Under the pieces are notes generated by a model. That model made no database searches. It was not told the DNA's origin and saw only the letters and a program-made list of their open reading frames with translations. A program made the translations under genes and the position numbers. From Bacteroidia bacterium (GTDB lineage Bacteria; Bacteroidota; Bacteroidia; Flavobacteriales; Flavobacteriaceae), in NCBI GenBank assembly GCA_030431055.1, contig JAUIJA010000006.1, positions 50,506-114,505 on the forward strand: DNA of 64,000 nt, read 5' to 3'. Position 1 is the first letter of the stretch. Every line of letters begins with the position of its first letter. Below, one piece after another: positions 39,305 through 47,892 of the stretch.

Positions 39305-40425
39305 AACCGGAAAAAATTTGGCTGTCTTCTCCCCATATGGGAGGGGGCGAGCAAAAGTATGTTCAAGAAGCTTTTGACACGAATTGGGTGGCTCCTTTAG
39401 GACCAAATGTTTCCGGCTTAGAGAAGGATTTAGAGGCTTATATCCAAGAAAAACGACCGGTAGCCGCTTTAAGTTCGGGTACAGCAGCTTTACATTTAGC
39501 CTTGATTTTAGTAGGAGTGCAACCTGGTGATGAAGTAATTTGCCAAAGCATGACGTTTTCTGCATCAGCTAACCCTATTTTATACGTAGGAGCAACTCCT
39601 GTTTTTATTGATAGTGAAGTAGAAACTTGGAACCTGTGTCCTATAGCTCTTGAAGAAGCCATACAGGATAGAATCGCAAAAGGAAAAAAACCAAAAGCAA
39701 TCATTGGAGTGCATTTGTATGGAATGCCTTTTAAAGCTGACGAAATCAAAGCAATCGCTCAACAATACAACATTCCCTTAATTGAAGACAGTGCAGAAGC
39801 TTTAGGGAGTACCTACAAAGGTCAAAAATGCGGTACCTTAGGAGATTTAGCCATACTTTCTTTTAATGGCAATAAAATTATTACCACTTCAGGGGGTGGC
39901 GCATTGGTTTGCCAAAATACTACTCAAAAAGAAAAAGCCATCTTTTTAGCGACACAAGCTAGAGACAATGCACCGCATTACCAACATTCAGAAGTAGGAT
40001 ACAATTATAGAATGAGCAATATTTGTGCAGGTATTGGCCGTGGGCAAATGGAAGTAATTGATCAAAGAGTAGAGCAAAGAAGGGCTATGCATGATTTTTA
40101 TAGCGATTTGTTCAGTGCCCATGAAGATGTTGTGCTATTCAACGAACCCACAACAGATTATTTTTCAAACCATTGGTTAACAGCTGTTACCTTAACATCG
40201 TTTGAAAAAAGAGAAGCATTAAGAAAAGCTCTTGAAGAAGAAAATATCGAATCCAGACCACTGTGGAAACCGATGCACTTGCAACCTGTTTTTGAGAAAT
40301 ACCCTTATTATGGAGGTAAAGTTTCTGAAAGCTTATTCAAATCAGGATTGTGTTTGCCATCGGGGTCTAATTTGAATTCGCAAGATAAAAACCGATTAAA
40401 AGAAGTAATTGACGCTTTTTTTTAA
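39301..40425 (+). CDS. pglE: UDP-4-keto-sugar aminotransferase, PglE-like
   Basis: The 374-residue DegT-family PLP enzyme has IWLSSPHMGGGEQKYVQEAF and NWVAPLGPNV at the start, LSSGTAALHLAL, EDSAEALGSTYKG and the PLP lysine Lys192 in SFNGNKIITTSGGG. These are features of PglE-type aminotransferases, which convert UDP-4-keto-6-deoxy-GlcNAc to the 4-amino sugar. It lies between its partner genes pglD and pglF. The sequence here is richer in G and C than the glycosyltransferase genes around 27-35 kb. Confidence 0.9.
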   Translation: MKPEKIWLSSPHMGGGEQKYVQEAFDTNWVAPLGPNVSGLEKDLEAYIQEKRPVAALSSGTAALHLALILVGVQPGDEVICQSMTFSASANPILYVGATPVFIDSEVETWNLCPIALEEAIQDRIAKGKKPKAIIGVHLYGMPFKADEIKAIAQQYNIPLIEDSAEALGSTYKGQKCGTLGDLAILSFNGNKIITTSGGGALVCQNTTQKEKAIFLATQARDNAPHYQHSEVGYNYRMSNICAGIGRGQMEVIDQRVEQRRAMHDFYSDLFSAHEDVVLFNEPTTDYFSNHWLTAVTLTSFEKREALRKALEEENIESRPLWKPMHLQPVFEKYPYYGGKVSESLFKSGLCLPSGSNLNSQDKNRLKEVIDAFF

Positions 40426-40447
40426 GAATAAATTCATTACTATTTAA

Positions 40448-40455
40448 TAATTTTG
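40448..40455 (+). promoter_or_regulatory. -7 element before pglF
   Basis: TAATTTTG fits TAnnTTTG, 23 bases before the GTG start of pglF in the 53-base gap after pglE. It may start a pglF transcript independent of the upstream operon. Confidence 0.45.
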
Positions 40456-40478
40456 TGGCTGTTTTAAAATAAGGTAAA

Positions 40479-42440
40479 GTGAAGGAGAAAAAGAAAAAAA
40501 CATTTGGTAATTCATTAAACTACTTTTTTTCAGATTTGGTAGAAAATAGGTTTAAGAATATTGGGTATTTACCGCGTTGGATTATCATTTGTATCGATAT
40601 TTCTATTCTTTTTCTTGCTAGTGCGGTAACTTATTTCGTAGTATCCAACTTAACCTTAGGTTTTTATCCAACTTTTACACTTTTTGAAAGATATGCATTA
40701 GTAATTGTTGTAAATCTACTCTGCTTTTTAGTCTATAGAACCTATGCCGGTATTATTCGACATTCCAGTTTTATTGATGCTTTCCGATTGTTGTTTTCTA
40801 CATTCACCGCATTTTTAATATTAGTTATATTTAATTATACCTATTTTTTGTTCAACGGTATTAAAGTTTTCTTATTTCCAGGACTTATAATCCATTTTGT
40901 AATTTCCTTTATTTTATTGCTTGCTTTTCGTTTAGCAGTTAAGTTTTTATTCGAAAACTATTTGTTAGCTTTTAACAAAGAATCGGCTACAAAAGTTGCT
41001 ATTTATGGTGCAGATGCCAATGCGGTTGCACTTGCCAATGCTTTAAATTTAGAAACGCCAAAGCGTTACCAATTAGTAGGATTTGTTGGAGGTAAGAAAT
41101 CTAGAATCAACAAAGAAGTTTTAGGGCTTCCTATTGTAAATAATAAAAAGAGTATTGCTGTAATTTTAAGAAAACTTAAAGCCGATTCGGTTATAATTTC
41201 GGATAAAAATATTTCGAACGAAGAGAAATTAAAAATTGTAGAAGACTGTCTGGATCATAATTATAAAATTTTGACCTTACCAACCGTATCCGATTGGAAC
41301 GATCAAAAAGAAATTTCAAAGAGCATTAAGAAATTTGAAATAAAAGATTTGCTTGAAAGAAATTCTATTGAATTAGACAACAATAAAATTGCCGAACAAT
41401 TAAAAGGGAAGGTGCTTTTAATAACCGGAGCAGCGGGTTCTATTGGAAGTGAAATTGTACAACAAGTTCTTTCCTACTTACCTGCAAAAATGATTCTTAT
41501 TGATCAAGCCGAAACCCCTTTGCATCATTTAAGTATAGAAATTTGTAAATTGCAAACTCTAGTAGAAATAGTTCCTATTATAGCAGATATTAGAGACAAA
41601 AAAATAATGGAACATATTTTTGCAACGTACTTACCCGATGTAGTCTATCATGCTGCCGCTTACAAACACGTTCCCCTTATGGAGGAAAATCCCTACCAAG
41701 CCATTAAAACGAATATTTTAGGAACCAAAAATTTAGCCGATATTTCGGTAGCTTCTGGAGTAAAACGTTTTGTAATGGTTTCTACCGATAAAGCGGTTAA
41801 TCCGAGTAACGTAATGGGAGCAAGTAAGCGTATTGCTGAGATATATGTGCAATCGTTGTTTTTTGAAACAAGAAAAGCAAAAGATAATTCTACTAAGTTT
41901 ATTACAACGCGATTTGGAAATGTATTAGGTTCAAACGGATCGGTTGTGCCTTTGTTTACAAAGCAAATAGAAGAAGGTGGACCAATTACCATTACACATC
42001 CCGATATTATTCGTTATTTTATGACAATTCCCGAAGCTTGCCAGTTGGTTCTAGAGGCTGGTGCTATGGGGAATGGTGGAGAAATTTTTATTTTTGATAT
42101 GGGGCAACCTGTGAAAATTATAGATTTGGCGAAGAAAATGATTCGTTTAGCGGGTTATGTTCCAGAAGAAGAAATTCAAATTAAAATAATAGGCCTTCGT
42201 CCAGGCGAAAAAATGTATGAAGAACTTTTAAACGATAGCGCTAAAACATTACCTACGCATCATGATAAAATTATGATAGCAACAGAAAATAAAAATGATT
42301 TCTATGTTGAATTACAGGGTTTGATTGAAATGTTGGAAAAAAATGTAACAAACTTAAAGATTCAAGAGTCAGTTGCAATTATGAAAAAAATTGTACCTGA
42401 ATTTAAAAGTATGAATTCAATTTATGAACAACTCGATTAA
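40479..42440 (+). CDS. pglF: UDP-GlcNAc 4,6-dehydratase, membrane-bound, PglF-like
   Basis: The 653-residue protein has four N-terminal membrane helices (about residues 30-150), a first nucleotide-binding region (VAIYGADANAVALANAL), and a C-terminal dehydratase domain. That domain has ITGAAGSIGSEIVQQVL and the catalytic Thr436-Asp437-Lys438 in MVSTDKAVNPSNVMGASKR. It makes UDP-4-keto-6-deoxy-GlcNAc, the first step toward bacillosamine. The start is GTG at 40479, as no in-frame ATG occurs before the first membrane helix. Confidence 0.92.
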   Translation: MKEKKKKTFGNSLNYFFSDLVENRFKNIGYLPRWIIICIDISILFLASAVTYFVVSNLTLGFYPTFTLFERYALVIVVNLLCFLVYRTYAGIIRHSSFIDAFRLLFSTFTAFLILVIFNYTYFLFNGIKVFLFPGLIIHFVISFILLLAFRLAVKFLFENYLLAFNKESATKVAIYGADANAVALANALNLETPKRYQLVGFVGGKKSRINKEVLGLPIVNNKKSIAVILRKLKADSVIISDKNISNEEKLKIVEDCLDHNYKILTLPTVSDWNDQKEISKSIKKFEIKDLLERNSIELDNNKIAEQLKGKVLLITGAAGSIGSEIVQQVLSYLPAKMILIDQAETPLHHLSIEICKLQTLVEIVPIIADIRDKKIMEHIFATYLPDVVYHAAAYKHVPLMEENPYQAIKTNILGTKNLADISVASGVKRFVMVSTDKAVNPSNVMGASKRIAEIYVQSLFFETRKAKDNSTKFITTRFGNVLGSNGSVVPLFTKQIEEGGPITITHPDIIRYFMTIPEACQLVLEAGAMGNGGEIFIFDMGQPVKIIDLAKKMIRLAGYVPEEEIQIKIIGLRPGEKMYEELLNDSAKTLPTHHDKIMIATENKNDFYVELQGLIEMLEKNVTNLKIQESVAIMKKIVPEFKSMNSIYEQLD

Positions 42441-42447
42441 GGTTGTC

Positions 42448-42477
42448 TTTGTAGTTTCATAAAGAAAACTATCTTTG
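42448..42477 (+). promoter_or_regulatory. Strong Bacteroidota promoter for the second export module
   Basis: TTTG at 42448-42451 and TATCTTTG at 42470-42477 are separated by 18 bases, the best match to the TTTG/TAnnTTTG consensus in the window. The wza-like ATG is 23 bases downstream. Confidence 0.75.
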
Positions 42478-42500
42478 CATATACTTTGAGATGAACAATT

Positions 42501-43265
42501 ATGAAAAAAGGAATTACTAAATTACTGATACTGTTGTTGTCGATGCTTTTGTTTTCTTGTGCTTCGAGAGAAAAATTAGTGTACCTACAAAATGAATTTA
42601 ACGCTCAAAATGTCACTCAATTTCAAACAAGAATTCAGCCTGATGATGTTTTGATGATTATAATTTCATCTGAAAATCCAGAAGTAGCTGCACCATATAA
42701 CCTTAAAAGCGTAGCGCTTCAGTCAAATTCTGATGAATCTTCTCAAATGCAGCCTACACAAACCTATATTGTTGATGTAGAAGGTAATATTGAGTTTCCG
42801 GTTTTAGGTAAAGTAAAACTTGGCGGACTTTCAAAAGAGGAAGCAGTTAATTATATTAAAAATTTATTAGAAGACCACGTTAAAGATGCTGTTGTAAATT
42901 TGAGAATTCTAAACTATAAAATTTCAGTTTTAGGAGAAGTTAAAAGTCCAGGAACATTTTCAATTCCAAGTGAACGGGTTACAGTTTTAGAAGCATTAGG
43001 AAAAGCGGGCGACTTAACTATTTATGGGAAACGTAAAAATGTATTACTTATTCGTGATGAAAATGGTGTAAAAAGTACTCATAGAATAGATTTAACAAAA
43101 TCGGATTTTATAAATTCACCTTATTATTATTTGGCTCAAAACGATGTGGTTTATGTAGAACCCAATAAAACCAAAATTAATTCATCGGCTGTAGGGCCTA
43201 ATATTGCTATAGGAATTTCAGCATTATCATTAGTGGTAACAATTATAGCATTAACAACTCGATAG
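42501..43265 (+). CDS. Polysaccharide export lipoprotein, Wza-like (module 2)
   Basis: The 254-residue protein has a lipoprotein signal with lipobox LLFSC (Cys20), a Poly_export domain (RIQPDDVLMIIISSENPEVA, then EFPVLGKVKLGGLSKEEA) and an SLBB-like segment (ISVLGEVKSPGTFSIP). A C-terminal hydrophobic helix ends the protein. It is the second such gene in the window and shares the same plan as the one at 11313. It is one base from the module 2 kinase and starts a new transcription unit with a strong promoter. Confidence 0.92.
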   Translation: MKKGITKLLILLLSMLLFSCASREKLVYLQNEFNAQNVTQFQTRIQPDDVLMIIISSENPEVAAPYNLKSVALQSNSDESSQMQPTQTYIVDVEGNIEFPVLGKVKLGGLSKEEAVNYIKNLLEDHVKDAVVNLRILNYKISVLGEVKSPGTFSIPSERVTVLEALGKAGDLTIYGKRKNVLLIRDENGVKSTHRIDLTKSDFINSPYYYLAQNDVVYVEPNKTKINSSAVGPNIAIGISALSLVVTIIALTTR

Positions 43266-43266
43266 T

Positions 43267-45606
43267 ATGCAAAACCAATTAGATAATCACATACACAACG
43301 ATTTTAATTTAAAAGAAGAAGTTTACAAATACCTTTCAAACTGGAAATGGTTTGTTTTAGGTGTATTTGTTTCTTTAGTATGTGCTTATTTGTTTTTACG
43401 TTATTCTATTCCACAATATAAAGCAACAAGTACAATTTTAGTTAAAGACGATGGAAAAGGAGGCATTGCTTCTGAATTAGCTGCTTTTTCAGATTTAGGA
43501 TTAATGTCGAACATAAAGAGTAATGTTGATAATGAAATTGAAGTTGTAAAATCGAGAGCGATAATAGAAGAAACTGTACGAGAACTTGAATTAAATTATG
43601 TTTACCTTAGTTTAGGTAGAGTAAAATCGGAAGAGTTATACAAGTCTTCGCCTATAAAACTGGTTTTTACCAATGCTTCTGAAGAATTTAAAGACAAAGG
43701 TCATTATTATCGAATAGAAAGTAAATCGGAAAAAGAATTTACAATATTTGATGTTTCAGATAATAAATTGGGCGTATATAGTTTTGATAATGCTTTTGAA
43801 TTAGAAGGACAAAAAGCGGTGCTTCTAAAAACGGAGTTCTACAAAGACAAAAAAGTTTTTAATATTGGTTTACAAATTACACCAATTAATAATGTAGTTG
43901 AAGGGCTTAAAACTCGTTTAATGGTATCAACATTAAATAAATATTCTAGTGTAATTGAACTTTCATTAGTAGATCCTGTTAAGAAAAAAGCAGAAGATTT
44001 TTTAAATACTCTAATTGTAAATTACAACGAAGATGCAGTAAACGATAAGAAATATGTCGCTGAAAACACATCAAAATTCATTGAAAAGCGTTTAGAGTTA
44101 ATTACTGAAGAGTTAAAAGAGGTTGAACAAGACGTCGAAACTTTTAAGAAAGAGAATCATGTTACTGATATTGTTTCTGAAGCTGGATTGTATTTAGAAA
44201 ACGCTAGTGAATTTGAAAAAAGAAACATCGAAAACGAAACACAAATTAAAGTAGTGCAATCAATGTTAAATTATATTCAAAGTAATGAAAATGATTTAAT
44301 TCCAGCTAATTTAATTCCGACTGAAGAAGGCGCTTCATCTCAAATAAGCGAGTATAATAACTTAGTTTTAGAAAGAAATCGATTGTTAAAAACAGCAGCT
44401 AAAGAGAATGTTTTAGTAAAAAACATAGATGCTAAAATTACAGCTTTAAAAGAAAATGTTACTTCGAGTTTACAACAATTGCAATCGAGTTTAGAAATTA
44501 AGAAAAAAGATTTAAATCGTCAGAATGCAATTTTAAGTGGAAAAATATCTCAAATTCCTACACAAGAGAAAGTCTATAAAGATATTTTTAGAAAGCAGAA
44601 TGTAAAAGAAGCGTTGTATTTATACTTATTACAAAAACGTGAAGAAACTGCGATTTCACTTGCTGTAACTGCGCCAAATGCGAAAGTAATCGATGAGGCA
44701 TTGGCGTCTACATCTCCTGTTGCTCCTAATCGTCGTTTAATTTATCTAGGTGCCATTATAATAGGTTTATTAATTCCTTTTGCAATTATTTACGTAATTA
44801 ATTTATTCGATACAAAAGTTAAATCAAGAAGTGATATTGAAGGAAAAGTTTCGGTTCCATTTTTAGGTGAAATTCCAAATATGGATAAAGGAAACTTAAT
44901 TATTCAAGCTTCTGATAGAACAGGAACAGCAGAAGCGTTGCGAATTGTTCGTACTAACTTAGAATTTTTGTTAAATGGTGCTTCCGAAGGAAAAGCCAAA
45001 ACAATTTTCTTAACATCAACTTATCCAAAAGAGGGAAAAACATTCGTTTCGGTTAATATTGCATCAATCATAGCGCATTCTGATAAGAAAGTATTATTGG
45101 TAGGTTTAGATGTTAGAAATCCAAAATTAGATGAATATCTGCAAGTTCCATATAAAGGCGTTACAAATTATTTGGCTGAAAAAACAACCACATCTATAAA
45201 AGAATTTATTGTTTCAAGTAAAGAAATCGAAAATTTAGATTTATTGCCGTCTGGAGTAATTCCGCCTAATCCAGCAGAGTTATTGATGAATGAAAAAACG
45301 GAACAATTATTTGAGGAAATAAAACAAGAATATGATTATATTATTGTAGATACAGCTCCAGTAAGCTTAGTAACTGATACTTTGATTGTAGCAAAGTATG
45401 CCGATGCGTTTGTTTACGTTGCGAGAGCAAATTACCTAGACAAAAGAATGCTAGAATTACCTCAAAAATTATATGTAGAACAGAAACTACCTAATATGTC
45501 TATTTTACTTAACGATACCGATGCTAAAAAAGGTTACGGTTACGGATATGGTTATGGATATGGCTATGGAGCAGAAGTAAAAAAGAAACCTTTCTGGAAA
45601 AAATAA
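43267..45606 (+). CDS. Wzc-like chain-length regulator and tyrosine kinase (module 2)
   Basis: The 779-residue protein has a Wzz domain with helix 1 at about 28-48, a periplasmic coiled-coil region, and helix 2 at about 495-515. The kinase has Walker A STYPKEGKT (Lys591), Walker A' VLLVGLDVRNPK and Walker B YDYIIVDTAPVS. Its tail has six tyrosines in YG pairs followed by a basic end (KKKPFWKK). It ends four bases before the convergent phosphatase gene, its likely antagonist. Confidence 0.93.
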   Translation: MQNQLDNHIHNDFNLKEEVYKYLSNWKWFVLGVFVSLVCAYLFLRYSIPQYKATSTILVKDDGKGGIASELAAFSDLGLMSNIKSNVDNEIEVVKSRAIIEETVRELELNYVYLSLGRVKSEELYKSSPIKLVFTNASEEFKDKGHYYRIESKSEKEFTIFDVSDNKLGVYSFDNAFELEGQKAVLLKTEFYKDKKVFNIGLQITPINNVVEGLKTRLMVSTLNKYSSVIELSLVDPVKKKAEDFLNTLIVNYNEDAVNDKKYVAENTSKFIEKRLELITEELKEVEQDVETFKKENHVTDIVSEAGLYLENASEFEKRNIENETQIKVVQSMLNYIQSNENDLIPANLIPTEEGASSQISEYNNLVLERNRLLKTAAKENVLVKNIDAKITALKENVTSSLQQLQSSLEIKKKDLNRQNAILSGKISQIPTQEKVYKDIFRKQNVKEALYLYLLQKREETAISLAVTAPNAKVIDEALASTSPVAPNRRLIYLGAIIIGLLIPFAIIYVINLFDTKVKSRSDIEGKVSVPFLGEIPNMDKGNLIIQASDRTGTAEALRIVRTNLEFLLNGASEGKAKTIFLTSTYPKEGKTFVSVNIASIIAHSDKKVLLVGLDVRNPKLDEYLQVPYKGVTNYLAEKTTTSIKEFIVSSKEIENLDLLPSGVIPPNPAELLMNEKTEQLFEEIKQEYDYIIVDTAPVSLVTDTLIVAKYADAFVYVARANYLDKRMLELPQKLYVEQKLPNMSILLNDTDAKKGYGYGYGYGYGYGAEVKKKPFWKK

Positions 45607-45610
45607 GCTC

Positions 45611-46348
45611 TTAAATACTGAAAAAAGTATTGTTGCTAATTGCTTTTTCAAATTCTTTTTGGTTTTTTATAATAATTTTATTTTGAAAAGCAGCAACATG
45701 ATGTTCGTGATGAATATCAGAACCCACAAAATCAATCATGTTATTTTCTAGTAATTTATTAGCAGCTTGTGCTACGTCTTTTCCGTAATAACCTACACTA
45801 GATAATAAGTTCATTTGAAATAGACAACCTGCTTTTTTTAGTTTTTCATACTCCTTAGGCTTGTTGTGATAAAACGTATAGCGTTCCGGATGAGCTAAAA
45901 CAGGTTTATATCCTTCTAGTTGTAGTTCAAATAAAATATCAAATAACTGAATTGGTGGATTCAGATAAGACATTTCCACCAAAACATAATTATCTTTTAA
46001 AGTAAGAAGTTTCTCAGACTTGAATAATTGTACAAAATTTTCATCCATCATATATTCCGAAGCTACGCGAAGTTTTACTTGAGAAGTTTCATCAGGTAAA
46101 TCGTTTGTCAATTTTTCTTTTGTGGTTAAAATCCCTTCTTTAGTATTGTCCCAAACCGTTTTGATAGTGTGTGGTGTAGTAATCACTTGATTAAAACCAA
46201 AACTAATCATCGATTCTAAAATAAATTTTGAATCCTCAATACTTTTAGCGCCATCGTCAATACCTGGCAGTAAATGCGAATGAATATCCACATAATTACT
46301 TGGAATTAATGAAGCTAATTTGGGTTTCGATTTGAATAGTGATAACAT
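45611..46348 (-). CDS. Tyrosine-protein phosphatase, CpsB/YwqE family (PHP fold)
   Basis: The 245-residue metal-dependent phosphatase has the PHP motifs DIHSHLLPGIDDGAKS (residues 21-36), TTPH, the LAHPERY motif, and FVGSDIHH. CpsB/YwqE enzymes remove phosphate from the tyrosine-rich tails of Wzc-type kinases. It lies on the opposite strand, tail to tail with the module 2 kinase gene and only four bases away, so it can be regulated separately. No signal peptide is seen, so it is cytoplasmic. ATG at 46348. Confidence 0.92.
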   Translation of the reverse strand: MLSLFKSKPKLASLIPSNYVDIHSHLLPGIDDGAKSIEDSKFILESMISFGFNQVITTPHTIKTVWDNTKEGILTTKEKLTNDLPDETSQVKLRVASEYMMDENFVQLFKSEKLLTLKDNYVLVEMSYLNPPIQLFDILFELQLEGYKPVLAHPERYTFYHNKPKEYEKLKKAGCLFQMNLLSSVGYYGKDVAQAANKLLENNMIDFVGSDIHHEHHVAAFQNKIIIKNQKEFEKAISNNTFFSI

Positions 46349-46365
46349 AAACTTTTACGTTTATG

Positions 46366-46373
46366 CAAATATA
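46366..46373 (-). promoter_or_regulatory. -7 element for the CpsB-like phosphatase gene
   Basis: On the minus strand this reads TATATTTG, a TAnnTTTG match 17 bases before the ATG at 46348. Confidence 0.55.
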
Positions 46374-46488
46374 TTGTTTTTTAGTTCTAATATTAAAAGA
46401 CATTTATAAGTAATAGTTGTTGTAAATAAGTTTGCGCTTCCATTAAAAAAGGTTATTTTTGAAATTGTAAAATTTGCGTTAAAAGTAC

Positions 46489-47358
46489 ATGAATAAGAAA
46501 GAATTCTCCCAAGACGAATGGTTGTACGAAATAAAGCCTAAAACTTCAGATTTCTCATTGAATTTAAAGGAAGTTTGGCGTTATCGTGACTTGTTACTGT
46601 TATTTGTTAAGCGGGATATCGTTACAGTTTACAAACAAACAATTTTAGGTCCGTTATGGTATTTTATTCAGCCTTTATTTACAGCCATTACTTTTACTAT
46701 TATTTTTAACAATGTAGCTGGTATTGAAACTGGGAAGATTCCTCCGTTTTTATTTAACTTGGCTGGAGTAATTGTATGGAATTATTTTACATCTTGCTTA
46801 AACGAAACTTCCGATACTTTTAAAAAGAACGCTAATATTTTTGGAAAAGTGTATTTTCCAAGAGTCATTATGCCAATGGCAACGGTTATAACCAATTTAG
46901 TTAAACTAGGTATTCAATTGTTAATATTTATTGGTTTCTATGTTTTTTACTTACTAAATGGATTAGAAAATACGTTGAGCTTAAAAGTCTTACTTTTTCC
47001 TTTTCTAGTTGTGGTAATGGGATTAATGGGCTTAGGATTAGGAATGATAATTTCATCATTAGTTACTAAATACCGAGATTTATCATTTTTAGTTTCCTTT
47101 GGAGTACAACTATTGATGTATATTTCAGCAGTTATGTATCCAATGGCGTTAATAAAAGAAAAGTTGCCAAAACTAGGTTGGATAGTAGAATATAACCCAT
47201 TAGCATATGTGGTGGAAACATCGCGCTATATTTTATTAAATGAAGGGACTATTTCATTGGGAGGATTGGTTTATACAGGAATAGTAACTGTTTTGGTGTT
47301 TTTAGTAGGTTTAGTTATCTTTAATAGAACAGAAAAAAGCTTTATCGATACGGTTTAG
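46489..47358 (+). CDS. ABC-2 polysaccharide exporter permease, Wzm-like
   Basis: The 289-residue protein has six membrane helices. The N-terminal cytoplasmic part has RDLLLLFVKRDIVTVYKQTI and LGPLWYFIQPLFTAITFTII, and the C-terminal part has YNPLAYVVETSRYILLNEG; these are family hallmarks. With Wzt it would export lipid-linked polysaccharide across the inner membrane. The partner gene is not directly next: an S23-family gene and repeats of about 530 bases lie between them. Confidence 0.92.
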   Translation: MNKKEFSQDEWLYEIKPKTSDFSLNLKEVWRYRDLLLLFVKRDIVTVYKQTILGPLWYFIQPLFTAITFTIIFNNVAGIETGKIPPFLFNLAGVIVWNYFTSCLNETSDTFKKNANIFGKVYFPRVIMPMATVITNLVKLGIQLLIFIGFYVFYLLNGLENTLSLKVLLFPFLVVVMGLMGLGLGMIISSLVTKYRDLSFLVSFGVQLLMYISAVMYPMALIKEKLPKLGWIVEYNPLAYVVETSRYILLNEGTISLGGLVYTGIVTVLVFLVGLVIFNRTEKSFIDTV

Positions 47359-47482
47359 TCGTGAGAGGTGAGAGGTGAGTCGTGAGAAGTGAGAAGTTAC
47401 AGGATAGTTGGAATTTAGTTTTTTATATCAGAAAAATTGTAATTACACAAAGTATATTCACTTTTCACCTATCACTTCTTAC
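47359..47482. repeat. GTGAG-type inverted arrays upstream of the S23 gene
   Basis: Directly after the wzm stop, 47360-47399 is built of gtgagag and gtgagaa units. An inverted version (cacttttcacctatcacttc) lies at 47460-47479, about 60 bases later. The two could pair in a long hairpin. The same type of sequence occurs after the S23 gene and at 21.1-21.4 kb. Confidence 0.7.
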
Positions 47483-47499
47483 TAAAAAAATAAAGAAAT

Positions 47500-47847
47500 A
47501 TGAATCATAAAGATTTAGATGTTTGGAAAAAGAGTATGGATTTAGTTGAAATTTTTTACAAACTAACTAGTGCCTTTCCTGAAGAAGAAAAATTCGGATT
47601 GATTAATCAAATGCGAAGAGCTGTTGTTTCCATACCGTCTAATGTTGCGGAAGGAGCAGCAAGAAAAAGTAATAAAGAATTTATTCAATTTTTGCATGTT
47701 GCTTTAGGGTCACTAGCGGAGTTAGAAACACAATATTTGATAGCTGTTCGTTTAAAATACATAATTGAGAATAAAGAAATTGAAAATAAAAGTAATGAAG
47801 TGAAGAGAATGCTTTTGGGAATGAGAAATTATTTACAGAAAAAGTAA
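47500..47847 (+). CDS. Four-helix-bundle protein (S23 / 23S rRNA intervening-sequence family)
   Basis: The 115-residue all-helical protein has the family pattern: HKDLDVWKKSMDLVEIFYKL, then FGLINQMRRAVVSIPSNVAE, GAARKSNKEFIQFLHVALGS and LAELETQYLIA. Relatives were first found inside 23S rRNA intervening sequences, and are related to the Avd accessory protein of diversity-generating retroelements. No reverse transcriptase or rRNA is near. It sits between wzm and wzt, flanked on both sides by GTGAG-type repeats, so it looks like an inserted unit. Its function is unknown. Confidence 0.88.
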   Translation: MNHKDLDVWKKSMDLVEIFYKLTSAFPEEEKFGLINQMRRAVVSIPSNVAEGAARKSNKEFIQFLHVALGSLAELETQYLIAVRLKYIIENKEIENKSNEVKRMLLGMRNYLQKK

Positions 47848-47854
47848 CAATTTT

Positions 47855-47885
47855 TTCTCACTCCTCACTAACTCACTCCTCACTA
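47855..47885 (-). repeat. GTGAG-type array downstream of the S23 gene (inverted)
   Basis: The plus strand reads ctcactcctcactaactcac followed by tcctcacta, the inverse of the array at 47360-47399. The S23 gene therefore lies between opposed copies. The wzt ATG follows eight bases later. Confidence 0.7.
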
Positions 47886-47892
47886 TTTTATT

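Noticed and set aside
39260..39749. Two minus-strand open frames over pglE
   Set aside because: Both are antisense to a gene with intact PLP-enzyme motifs and show no family features.
47500..47847. S23-type gene as a sign of a diversity-generating retroelement or an rRNA intervening sequence
   Set aside because: No reverse transcriptase, template repeat or rRNA sequence is found nearby; only the family relationship remains.
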